58,564 bases of DNA. Source: CAZQKW01 sp964594075. Lineage in GTDB: Bacteria; Desulfobacterota; WTBG01; CAIYCZ01. The notes beneath the pieces are model-generated. The model ran no database searches. It was given only the letters and a program-made list of their open reading frames with translations, and was not told the origin of the DNA. Made by a program: the position numbers and the translations under genes. Below, piece after piece: positions 45,950 through 53,789 of the stretch (position 1 is the first letter of the stretch; every line of letters begins with the position of its first letter). Location of the stretch: NCBI GenBank assembly GCA_964594075.1, contig CAZQKW010000022.1:1-58564 (forward strand). The letters run 5' to 3'.

Positions 45950-46450
45950 TTATATTTGTATCTCTCTCACTTCCACTGCCATGGTTTCTACATCAAGGAT
46001 GGCGATGGTGGATTTGTCCCTGAGCCAGCCGCCTGCCTCGCCCGGGTTGATGATAAGCGGCGAACCTTTTCTGACGTCAACTTCGTGGGTATGGCCGTAA
46101 ATGATAACATCAACCCCGGCACTGGCTGCCGCTACCTCAAGGCTTCCCGGCTCATGCATCAGCAAAAACTTTTTATTCTGCCAGATAAAGGTTCGCGGCC
46201 CGGGGAGAATGTTGCCCAGATCTTTAAAACTGGCAGTCAGCCCGATTTTTTCGCCGTCATTGTTGCCAAAAACAATTTCCATGGGGCAGTTAAGGCTCTT
46301 AAAATCAAGCGCCGTAAACGGAGAAATCAAGTCTCCTGCATGAATGACCAATGAAACACCGCTGCGGTTGAAAATGTCTACTGCCTGCCGGATAAACGGT
46401 CGGTTATCATGGGTGTCAGAAATAATACCGATCGTGCCACCTTTTTGCAT
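45950..46450 (-). CDS. YfcE/MJ0936-like phosphodiesterase
   Basis: A 166-residue compact metallophosphoesterase. Motifs are GIISDTHDN, VIHAGDLISP, VFGNNDGEK, HEPGS, and YGHTHEVDVRKGSPLIINPG. This set is typical of the YfcE family that cleaves phosphodiesters in vitro. GGGAGG precedes the ATG. The gene pairs with the PPC-domain gene. Natural substrate unknown. Confidence 0.9.
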   Translation of the reverse strand: MQKGGTIGIISDTHDNRPFIRQAVDIFNRSGVSLVIHAGDLISPFTALDFKSLNCPMEIVFGNNDGEKIGLTASFKDLGNILPGPRTFIWQNKKFLLMHEPGSLEVAAASAGVDVIIYGHTHEVDVRKGSPLIINPGEAGGWLRDKSTIAILDVETMAVEVREIQI

Positions 46451-46684
46451 TTCAACCTCCCAATACTTTTTATATCATTTTACGCCACTGGTTTATCAGG
46501 ATTCAATGGCTTTTTTAGGTACCAATTAATTCTGGCTGTTTATGAAAACATATATTATACATTAAACTAATTAAGTTTTTATATACATACAAATGATATG
46601 GTTAAAACTTCTGTAAAGGAATTGTCAACGGTTCTGTGAAAAACCGAACACAATAAGAAACGAGTTGGCTGTGCCTACAGACGT
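46451..46684. other. Divergent AT-rich intergenic region
   Basis: About 230 bases between the divergent YfcE-like and lipoprotein genes. It is AT-rich, with several TATA-like stretches around 46545-46600 that may hold promoters for both sides, but no -35/-10 pair can be chosen. A small hairpin CGGTT...AACCG occurs near 46629-46646. No gene is seen. Confidence 0.45.
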
Positions 46685-46710
46685 CCCCGGAGTTTCGCCG
46701 AGGGTTTTTT
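46685..46710 (+). terminator. Terminator-like hairpin in the leader of the lipoprotein gene
   Basis: CCCCGG pairs with CCG-A-GGG (one bulged A) around a seven-base loop and is followed by six T. It lies 55 bases before the ATG at 46765. The gene upstream points away, so no upstream plus-strand gene needs it. It could attenuate transcription of the lipoprotein gene. The stem is short, so folding should be tested. Confidence 0.45.
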
Positions 46711-46764
46711 AAGTGCTTGGTGGATCATTATTGACAACACCACATACCAAGAAAGGAGGTTTTT

Positions 46765-47733
46765 ATGCAGAAAGGGGGTTATTTAGCGTTCATGGTAATA
46801 GTGCTGGGAGTTTTGTCAGTCTTTTTGCCAGGGTGCATAAGCAAAGAAGACCCGGCGGTGGGCAAAGACCAGTTGGTTGATGCACTGGATGCAGCGTTTG
46901 TTCGCGTCATAGACAGCGGAAAATATAGGGAGATTATCAACAGCGATCCTGTTGCCGGGCCTCTCATGGTCAATATTGGAGACTGTTATCCGCGCATCGA
47001 AGAAGATGGCGTCCCAATTTACCCGTTTCCCGAAAATCCTGTCGGTGTACTTAAAAATATATTGGATAAGAGAAAAATAAAGGTGGGAACCTTCGATGTT
47101 AGTGACCAGCAGGGGACGTTCCGGATATTTGATAAAGTTAATGCTGCCCTTATGCGGGCAATTATTGATGAGCTCGGCAAGGGTTACGGTATTCCGCCAG
47201 CTCCTGACCCTGGTGCTATCCAGATAGAACCGTATCTGATATATCCGCCAAGCAGCAGTTTAGTCTTTACCGGGTTAAATAATGGGGACTTTGATATCAC
47301 CGACTTTCTCGGCGCTTTGGGCGCTACGGCTAAAGTCGGGGGTATCCCGGAGAGACGAAGGAAGCTGGCGCGGTTTACCTGCACGATCTTTGGCACTCCG
47401 TGGTATATACATGTGAGGAACGATTCGCCGTATCAAGACGTTGATGATGTGCTGGCTGATACAACGGCAAAGCTGTGCGTCGGTCAGCTCTCGTCGCGGC
47501 TATCAGAAGATTATTTTAAATATGCTACTATAACACAACAATTTTATGATGATCAGGAACTGTGCAGTGAAGGGGTCAGGGACGGCACCTATGACGCCTA
47601 TCTGCATTTTGATCCCACCCCTCTTTTACCAGAGTTGCGGTCAATTCCGACGCAGATTGTTTCAGGAATACCCATCTGGGTTGCCGGCGATGAAAAACCG
47701 CCTCAGACCACAACGACGGCACCGGGATCCTGA
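46765..47733 (+). CDS. Solute-binding-like lipoprotein (periplasmic binding protein type 2 fold)
   Basis: A 322-residue lipoprotein with signal and lipobox (VLGVLSVFLPGCISKED) and a strong AAAGGAGG. The mature part resembles the family 3 extracellular solute-binding fold: ALDAAFVRVIDSGKYREI, LDKRKIKVGTFD, DFDITDFLGALGA, DVDDVLADTTAKLCVGQ and EGVRDGTYDAYL. It has cysteines at about residues 73, 205, 238 and 271, unusual for a binding protein. No permease or ATPase follows; instead an AOR-type oxidoreductase does, after a terminator. The ligand is unknown. Tungstate or a carboxylate would be guesses. The C-terminus is a Thr-rich tail. Confidence 0.65.
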   Translation: MQKGGYLAFMVIVLGVLSVFLPGCISKEDPAVGKDQLVDALDAAFVRVIDSGKYREIINSDPVAGPLMVNIGDCYPRIEEDGVPIYPFPENPVGVLKNILDKRKIKVGTFDVSDQQGTFRIFDKVNAALMRAIIDELGKGYGIPPAPDPGAIQIEPYLIYPPSSSLVFTGLNNGDFDITDFLGALGATAKVGGIPERRRKLARFTCTIFGTPWYIHVRNDSPYQDVDDVLADTTAKLCVGQLSSRLSEDYFKYATITQQFYDDQELCSEGVRDGTYDAYLHFDPTPLLPELRSIPTQIVSGIPIWVAGDEKPPQTTTTAPGS

Positions 47734-47781
47734 ACGTACCGGCATTGTTTCGGTTTTTTAATTTTTCAGGAACGTATTTTG

Positions 47782-47806
47782 AGGGTTACTGCGACGCAGT
47801 AACCCT
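47782..47806 (+). terminator. Intrinsic terminator after the lipoprotein gene
   Basis: A perfect 11-bp stem, AGGGTTACTGC / GCAGTAACCCT, with loop GAC, followed by TTATTATT. It sits 49 bases after the stop and separates this gene from the AOR gene, implying a separate promoter for the latter between 47810 and 47930. Confidence 0.85.
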
Positions 47807-47931
47807 TTATTATTCGTTTTTGCACGCCATAAATTTCTACTGCACTCCCGAATAGCCACATTTTCTATTGCACCAGCAGTAAAGATAGATTAAACAGAAC
47901 GTATTGATTTCAATGTTATCAGGAGGCACGT

Positions 47932-49902
47932 ATGGGAACACCGGACAGTTTATTCGGATGGCGAGGTAAGATACTGCGGGTTGATCTCTCGCAGGCAAAA
48001 GCCTGGGACGAGGATCTTTCTCTTAATTATATCGAGGGCTATATCGGGGGTTCAGGCATAAACGCCCGGCTGCTGTATGACTGCATGCGCACAAATCCCC
48101 AAGCTGACGCGTTGTCACCGGAGAATCCCCTGATCTTTGGTTGCGGGCCCCTGGTGGGAACACAGTTTCCCTGCGCCAGCCGTTTTACGGTTACTGCAAA
48201 AAGCCCGCTCACCGGTATTTTTGGCGATACAAATGCCGGCGGGTGGTTTCCGGTACGCCTGAAACAGGCAGGCTATGACCATATTGTTCTTCACGGCAAG
48301 GCTTCTAAGCCCGTTGTGCTGCTTATTGAACCGGGAAAACCGGCCCACATTGTTGACGCGCGTAACATCTGGGGACTTGATATTTATGAAACCGACCGCA
48401 AACTCCATGAACAATACGGCCCATGCGAAACTGCCCGAATCGGCCCTGCCGGAGAGAATCTGGTGCGTTATGCCAACATATTATCCGGCACCAAACGGGT
48501 GAGCACCAACGGACGCACCGGCATGGGCTGCGTTATGGGATCAAAAAACCTTAAAGCGATCGTTATTAAGGTTGTTCAGGGTGTGGGCTTGGTGCCGGTT
48601 GCAGATAAAAACGCAGCGGACCAGATTGCCCAGCATTATCGGAATGTCTGGTTAAAAGGCCCGGGAACGACCCTGAAACGCCAGTATGGCACTTTGACAA
48701 ACTTTTCCCAGATCGCAGAGCACACCCGCATAAAAAACGAACAGGAACCGCTGACCCCGGAGCAGATTGACGCATATGATCTGGACCTGTTTGTAAACAG
48801 TTTTAAAACCGGGCAAACGGCGTGTTATGGCTGTCCGGTTGCCTGTTCACAGAAATGGGAAATTAGGGATGGTCCCTATAAAGGCGAAAAGGGCGACAAG
48901 GTAGAATATGGCCACCTGCTGAACCTCGGGCCAAATCTCGGTATTTTTGATTTTGCTGCTATGCTGCACCTTGCGCATCTTAGCAACTGCCTGGGGCTGG
49001 ACTGCATTCAGTTCGGCTTTAATACCGCGATTGCCATGGAATGCTTTCAGCGCGGCATACTTAGTTCAGAGGCAACCGGGGGACTGGAGCTGACTTGGGG
49101 CAATACCGCTGTGGTGGAAACGCTCATGCGCCAGACTGCGCAGCGTATCGGGTTTGGCAATCTTTTGGCGGAAAACGCGCCCACCTTAGCATCCCGTATC
49201 GGGCCGGCAGCCGAGCAATACGGGTTTCACACTAAAGGCATGTCCTTTCCGTTTAGTTGCACGTATGCGCTGCCAATGAGTCTGGCTTCATCAGTAGCAA
49301 CACGCGGGGGAGATCATCTGAAAGGCCACCCGTTTGCGGCAATAATAGGGCATCAGGAAATGCTTGAGAAAATGTTCGGCACAAATGTGCCGCCTGATGC
49401 AGGAGACCACACCAGCCCGGTTGCCAAGGGACGGGTAGTCTGGTGGCAGGAAAACTATAAGATGATCATGGACTGTCTGGGGCTTTGCTTTCTCCCCATC
49501 ATCAACTCAAATGTTTGGAGCGATCCCCTGATTATGATTAAGGAGATGGGGGACATGTACCATGCCATAACCGGCAGAGACCCTTCCGGATTGTTTTTTG
49601 CCGCTGAACGGGCTTACCAGATTGAGCGCTGCTTCAATGCGTTGCTGGGCATTACCCGCAAAGACGACACCCGCAAAGGAACGCTGCGCGGCGAAAAAAA
49701 TCCCGTTGACCTCCCCGGTATGTTGGATGAATATTACGTCTATCGCGGATGCTCTCAGGATGGCTTGCCGACGCGCAAACGGCTTCTTGAAATTGGTTTG
49801 GCAGAGGTGGCGGATGATCTTGCGAAACATAAAAAACTTGCCGAACAGGAGTGTCCGGCGATTTCTGAGCTGTTAAAAGATTCTGCGGATGTCGTTCAAT
49901 AA
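47932..49902 (+). CDS. Aldehyde ferredoxin oxidoreductase family enzyme (tungsten-pterin)
   Basis: A 656-residue enzyme of the AOR family, which holds a bis-pterin tungsten (or molybdenum) cofactor and one [4Fe-4S] cluster and oxidises aldehydes to acids with ferredoxin, or the reverse. Domain 1 begins WRGKILRVDLSQ and carries GGSGINARLLYD and FTVTAKSPLTG. The cluster ligands are ACYGCPVACS (Cys298, 301, 305) and the distal DCLGLC (Cys519). NTNGRTGMGCVMGSKNLKAI is split by family-typical residues. AGGAGG precedes the ATG. It might consume or make the aldehyde of the LuxC/E cluster, but that is speculation. Confidence 0.92.
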   Translation: MGTPDSLFGWRGKILRVDLSQAKAWDEDLSLNYIEGYIGGSGINARLLYDCMRTNPQADALSPENPLIFGCGPLVGTQFPCASRFTVTAKSPLTGIFGDTNAGGWFPVRLKQAGYDHIVLHGKASKPVVLLIEPGKPAHIVDARNIWGLDIYETDRKLHEQYGPCETARIGPAGENLVRYANILSGTKRVSTNGRTGMGCVMGSKNLKAIVIKVVQGVGLVPVADKNAADQIAQHYRNVWLKGPGTTLKRQYGTLTNFSQIAEHTRIKNEQEPLTPEQIDAYDLDLFVNSFKTGQTACYGCPVACSQKWEIRDGPYKGEKGDKVEYGHLLNLGPNLGIFDFAAMLHLAHLSNCLGLDCIQFGFNTAIAMECFQRGILSSEATGGLELTWGNTAVVETLMRQTAQRIGFGNLLAENAPTLASRIGPAAEQYGFHTKGMSFPFSCTYALPMSLASSVATRGGDHLKGHPFAAIIGHQEMLEKMFGTNVPPDAGDHTSPVAKGRVVWWQENYKMIMDCLGLCFLPIINSNVWSDPLIMIKEMGDMYHAITGRDPSGLFFAAERAYQIERCFNALLGITRKDDTRKGTLRGEKNPVDLPGMLDEYYVYRGCSQDGLPTRKRLLEIGLAEVADDLAKHKKLAEQECPAISELLKDSADVVQ

Positions 49903-49924
49903 AAGACCAGAAGGAGAAAACGTT

Positions 49925-50410
49925 ATGAATAAAAAAGTTCTTATTACCATGGTAATACTAACCGGAATGTTGTGTGCTTTGGCCCCGGGCACAACCGGCA
50001 CAGCAGAAGCTGGGGTAGTCAAAAGTGTTGTCTTTTATCTGCCTAACCGGCTTTTTGACGTGCTTGATATTGTCCGCCTGCGTCTGCGGGTAGGACCGGG
50101 CTTGTCAGCCGGCGCAAGCGCCACAGAGGTGGCAGATGTGTTTGTAGGTGCCCATACGAGCATGTATGTGGGATTGCGCGGTTCACGCGGGAAACCTCAG
50201 ATACCATGGCCGTTTGGCATAGACAATCGTGCCGGCGCCGAAATCAGTGTGATTGATGAAACACAATCAAATGTCTATACGGACCCTCTTGAGTTTGGTG
50301 CGCAGGCGCAGTTAGGCATCATCGGCATAAACTTCGCGTTTAATGTCTATGATATGCTTGATGTGCTTACCGGATTTGTCCTTTTAGACATTGCCAAAGA
50401 CGATTTTTGA
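49925..50410 (+). CDS. Exported protein of unknown function
   Basis: About 161 residues. The ATG at 49925 has AAGGAG upstream and opens a signal peptide (MNKKVLITMVILTGMLCALA, cleavage likely near EAG). The mature part reads VVFYLPNRLFDVLDIVRLRL, RVGPGLSAGASATEVADVFV, IPWPFGIDNRAGAEISV and DMLDVLTGFVLLDIAKDDF. The strand-rich pattern suggests a small outer-membrane or periplasmic protein. I do not recognise the family. It follows the AOR gene by 22 bases and is probably co-transcribed, ending in a strong hairpin. Confidence 0.65.
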   Translation: MNKKVLITMVILTGMLCALAPGTTGTAEAGVVKSVVFYLPNRLFDVLDIVRLRLRVGPGLSAGASATEVADVFVGAHTSMYVGLRGSRGKPQIPWPFGIDNRAGAEISVIDETQSNVYTDPLEFGAQAQLGIIGINFAFNVYDMLDVLTGFVLLDIAKDDF

Positions 50411-50411
50411 T

Positions 50412-50450
50412 AACAACGGGGGTTACGGTTAAACCGTAACCCCCGTTGTT
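50412..50450. terminator. Bidirectional terminator hairpin
   Basis: An 18-bp perfect stem, AACAACGGGGGTTACGGT pairing with ACCGTAACCCCCGTTGTT, with loop TAA. It begins one base after the exported-protein stop and lies 18 bases before the end of the converging DUF882 gene. It has no long T-run, but its strength and convergent position support terminating both transcripts. Confidence 0.75.
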
Positions 50451-50467
50451 AATCCACCTTCCCTAAT

Positions 50468-51007
50468 TCACCAGTAGCGCACGCGGCCAATGTCAATGTG
50501 AACAAAATCCGGATACCCGCCAACACCGCCCTTTTTGAGCCTGCGTGCATAGCGGTAAATATCACGGTTACGAATGCCCGGAATTGCAAAATCAATGGCC
50601 AGCCCCTGCAGATGCAGGCTTTCTTTTGCCACCTGATGACCTGTCAAGCGTAGATATTCATTATATTCCCGAGAACGATATCCGGATATTACCTTAATCT
50701 GGCAAGACGGTGCAAAGCGGTCTTTTACCCGGCAGAGCACGTTTATGAGAGCAGGCGGAATGGGTTTTATCTCATTAGTGAAATGACAGCGTAAAAAATA
50801 ATTAAGCTTTTCCTGATCATCCTTGCTCCAGATCCCGCGGGGTGAATAGGGAAGTGAAAGCTGCTCATCGGTGTGGGGGTTATACAGGTTTAATACTCTG
50901 CGAGGCCTGAGCGCGGCAAGGAGATCCTGTGCAGATAACATATTGTGCAGCGATACCATCCCCGCAGCGGTAACGATGGTTTTTAAAAAATCTCTCCGTG
51001 ATGTCAT
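50468..51007 (-). CDS. Tat-exported DUF882 (YcbK-like) peptidase M15 family protein
   Basis: A 179-residue protein with a Tat signal (MTSRRDFLKTIVTAAGM). The catalytic core has VISGYRSREYNEYL, HLQGLAIDFAIPG with zinc ligands His and Asp, and FVHIDIGRVRYW with the last His. It should be a periplasmic murein peptidase-like hydrolase of the D-Ala-D-Ala carboxypeptidase superfamily. It overlaps the L,D-transpeptidase gene by four bases (ATGA), so both act in cell-wall remodelling. Confidence 0.88.
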   Translation of the reverse strand: MTSRRDFLKTIVTAAGMVSLHNMLSAQDLLAALRPRRVLNLYNPHTDEQLSLPYSPRGIWSKDDQEKLNYFLRCHFTNEIKPIPPALINVLCRVKDRFAPSCQIKVISGYRSREYNEYLRLTGHQVAKESLHLQGLAIDFAIPGIRNRDIYRYARRLKKGGVGGYPDFVHIDIGRVRYW

Positions 51008-51867
51008 AGGGTAATATCCTCCGCAATGCCTGATTTTTCGTTGATTATGGTGTTTATTTTCTCCCAGTCAACTTTATCAGAAAGATTGCGCGCTGCGATC
51101 CGTTTTTTCACTTCTTCAGCCAACGGGCCAACCATTTTATAGATGTCCCGGTGCACTTCCAGAAATATTCGACCGTCTCCCGTGTCGGCAACCTTGACCG
51201 GCTCATAGATTATCTGCCCTGAGGTGCCTATCGCAACCAGTTGAAAGAGCTGCTCAATGTGTTCAGGAAGCATTCTGATGCACCCGTGGCTGCGAAATTG
51301 ATGCACGGTCGTTGGCCAGATGGTTTCATGAATCAAAATCTCCGCCAGCGAAGTCCTCAACGCATAGCGGCCCAGCGGATTATTTGGCCCCGGCTCCCTG
51401 ATCCGTTCCACCTCCTGGCCGTTCATCCTCATTTCCTCCTGAATGGACAGCGGCACATGCCAGGTCGGATCTTTTGCTTTGTCGGTAATTTTAAATTTTC
51501 CAATGGGCGTGCGCCATTTTCTATCGCTCTTCCCTAATCCAACCGGGAATGCAGTGAGAACACCCTTTTTAAAAAAATACAGCATTCCTTCGGGGATATT
51601 TATAATAATACCGTTCTCCAGAACCCAGGGCACAATACGCCGCGTATTGACCATGAGCTGGTCGCCAATCTGAAGCCGTTCATTAATATCAAGGCAATTC
51701 TGTTCTGCTATGGCCGTCCAGTTGACGCCCAGCCGTGCGCCAATGCTGATGAGGCAATCTCCCGGCTGAACCACATACAGCGTATCGCCGCCGATAATTA
51801 CTTCAGCGCGGCAGCACAACGGCACAAGCACCACACTAAAAAATAAAAGGGCAGATGAATATTTCAT
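51004..51867 (-). CDS. L,D-transpeptidase (YkuD) with LysM domain
   Basis: About 287 residues. The start MKYSSALLFFSVVLVPLCC opens a signal peptide; the longer frame to 51936 adds an unlikely N-terminus. A LysM repeat (LYVVQPGDCLISIGARLGVN) binds peptidoglycan and the YkuD domain follows, with the catalytic motif HQFRSHGCIRMLPEHIEQLF. IHETIWPTT and NPLGRYALR are typical ErfK/YbiS contacts. It cross-links meso-diaminopimelate residues or anchors lipoproteins to murein. A tail of about 70 charged residues (HRDIYKMVGPLAEEVKKRIA) is additional. Confidence 0.9.
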   Translation of the reverse strand: MKYSSALLFFSVVLVPLCCRAEVIIGGDTLYVVQPGDCLISIGARLGVNWTAIAEQNCLDINERLQIGDQLMVNTRRIVPWVLENGIIINIPEGMLYFFKKGVLTAFPVGLGKSDRKWRTPIGKFKITDKAKDPTWHVPLSIQEEMRMNGQEVERIREPGPNNPLGRYALRTSLAEILIHETIWPTTVHQFRSHGCIRMLPEHIEQLFQLVAIGTSGQIIYEPVKVADTGDGRIFLEVHRDIYKMVGPLAEEVKKRIAARNLSDKVDWEKINTIINEKSGIAEDITL

Positions 51868-52160
51868 GGACAGATGCAGGCAGATTTTACCGCGCGAGAG
51901 CAGCAATGAACACGCCCTGGTCAGCACTGAACGCATTTTCCGTGTGCCGTTCTATGATGGGAAGAATTTGTAATGGCTTATTTTTTGAGGCACTATAAAA
52001 AATTTTGTTTTTCCTGTCAAGCGAGATTCGTCCAGGATTTCCCCTAAAAATGCCTTTTAAAATGCGGCATGCGGCATGAGAGCAGGCACAGAGCAGGAAT
52101 GAAAAGGGGCGCTCTCTACACCAAACGGTAAATTAATTTTGGGGAAAGTCCTGAGATTCG

Positions 52161-53564
52161 TCACTGTTCTGGCCCGGTGCCCATCCAGCAGTAGAGGCAC
52201 AGCTTCTCACGGGGCAACCCAATAGCCTCTACCATGTCGGAAACCTTTTGATAGCGCAGCGTGGTGACACCGAGATTTTTTGCAACCTGATTAACCATTT
52301 TCTGGTATTTTTGCGAGCGGTCATCTAAATATTCTTTTAGGTTAACATTTTCCTCCCCCTCAAGTTCTGTTATGGCTTGCCGCGCGGCAAGCTCCTGGGT
52401 GGTGCGGGTTGAGAGGTTGAATCTGCAGGGGAACATGAGCGGCGGACAGGATGCGCGGACATGAACTTCGCGCGCCCCGCAATCCCAGAGTTTTTTGATG
52501 GTGTAATTTTTAAGCTGCGTGCCGCGCACAATGGAGTCCTCGCAGATAATGATGCTTTTTCCTTCTATGATTTCCCTAATCGGGACCAGTTTCATCTTTG
52601 CCACCAGGTCGCGAATATCCTGGGAGGGAGGTGTATAGCTTCTGCCATATCCGGGCGTGTATTTCACCAGCGGTCTTCTAAACGGTTTGCCTGACTCCAT
52701 GGCATAACCAATAGCGTGGGATGTGCCGGAATCCGGGATGCCGGCGACGATATCTACGGTTATATCGGTATCCCTGCGGGCAAGGGCGCGGCCGCAGCGC
52801 TCCCGCACCACTTCCACGTTTATCCCCTCGTAATTTGAAGCGGGGAATCCGGTATAAATCCAGAGGAAAGAGCAGATTTGCTGCGCTTTATTGCCCGGCT
52901 TTCGCTGCGCCATGCCTTCATCATTGAGCAGAATAATCTCGCCCGGCTCAAGGTATTTCACGATGGAGAAGTCATTGTTTACCAGGGCAATGGTCTCGGA
53001 TGTGACTGCCCAAGCATCATCGCGCCTGCCGACCACCAGCGGCGAATAGCCCAGCCGGTCGCGCGCGGCGTAAATACCGTCCTTATGCAGCAGGAGCAGG
53101 GAGCAGGAACCTGCTATCGCGTCAAACATCTTTTCTATGCCGTCTATTAAATCAGTTCCCTGGCTTACCAGCTTGGCAATGAGCTCTGAAATATTAACCG
53201 GCCCCTTGCTGACCTCGCTGAAGGTAATGCCCCTTTCCATCAAATCTGTGGCAAGTTTTTCGGCATTTTCCACAATACCGTCAGTTGCGATGCAGAAAGG
53301 ACCAAACCGCGATTTCTGATAGATGGGCTGCTCATCAAGCGCGCTGATTACCCCGATCCCTTTGTTGCCCTTCATGTGGCGGTAGTCTTCGTAAAACTTG
53401 GCTTTGAATTGGCTCTGGCTTATATTATGAATGCGGCGCTCAAAATGCTCGCCCAGAACCGCCAGTCCGCCATATTCGGTGCCGAGGTGAGAATGATAAT
53501 CCGTGCCGTAGAAAAGTGTCTGCAGACAGTCATGTTTCGAAACGATGCCGAATATTCCGCTCAT
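52161..53564 (-). CDS. Amidophosphoribosyltransferase-like protein (PurF family, Ser2 variant)
   Basis: A 467-residue PurF-family protein with an N-terminal Ntn glutamine amidotransferase domain and a C-terminal phosphoribosyltransferase domain. The PRPP loop IICEDSIVRGTQLKNY is intact. The N-terminus reads MSGIFGIVSKHDC, so the catalytic Cys expected after Met is Ser. A Cys occurs at position 13, and FYGTDYHSHLGTEYGGLAV follows, as in a known PurF-like branch that also begins MxGFFG. Canonical glutamine-dependent activity is therefore doubtful; ammonia use or another reaction is possible. AGGAGG lies seven bases before the ATG. Confidence 0.85.
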   Translation of the reverse strand: MSGIFGIVSKHDCLQTLFYGTDYHSHLGTEYGGLAVLGEHFERRIHNISQSQFKAKFYEDYRHMKGNKGIGVISALDEQPIYQKSRFGPFCIATDGIVENAEKLATDLMERGITFSEVSKGPVNISELIAKLVSQGTDLIDGIEKMFDAIAGSCSLLLLHKDGIYAARDRLGYSPLVVGRRDDAWAVTSETIALVNNDFSIVKYLEPGEIILLNDEGMAQRKPGNKAQQICSFLWIYTGFPASNYEGINVEVVRERCGRALARRDTDITVDIVAGIPDSGTSHAIGYAMESGKPFRRPLVKYTPGYGRSYTPPSQDIRDLVAKMKLVPIREIIEGKSIIICEDSIVRGTQLKNYTIKKLWDCGAREVHVRASCPPLMFPCRFNLSTRTTQELAARQAITELEGEENVNLKEYLDDRSQKYQKMVNQVAKNLGVTTLRYQKVSDMVEAIGLPREKLCLYCWMGTGPEQ

Positions 53565-53789
53565 ACTTTTCCTCCTGAGTTGAAATAGAGCTGGTTGATA
53601 AAAAAGTGAGAATAGCAGAGGACTTAAAGAAAATCAAAAAAAGTTTTGAACCTGCCAGCTATGGATATATCCTTTACTTTTCGCCTATATTATTAATTGA
53701 CGCACTGTATCCTGTTTGCTATTTTCCTTGGCATAATAAGCAGTGTTGATGGGTTTAGTTTATATCAAATAATATCCCAATGGGTGATT

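Noticed and set aside
46620..46764. Molybdenum/tungsten cofactor or c-di-GMP riboswitch before the lipoprotein gene
   Set aside because: The leader does not show the conserved sequence blocks of those riboswitches that I can recall; only a terminator-like hairpin is seen.
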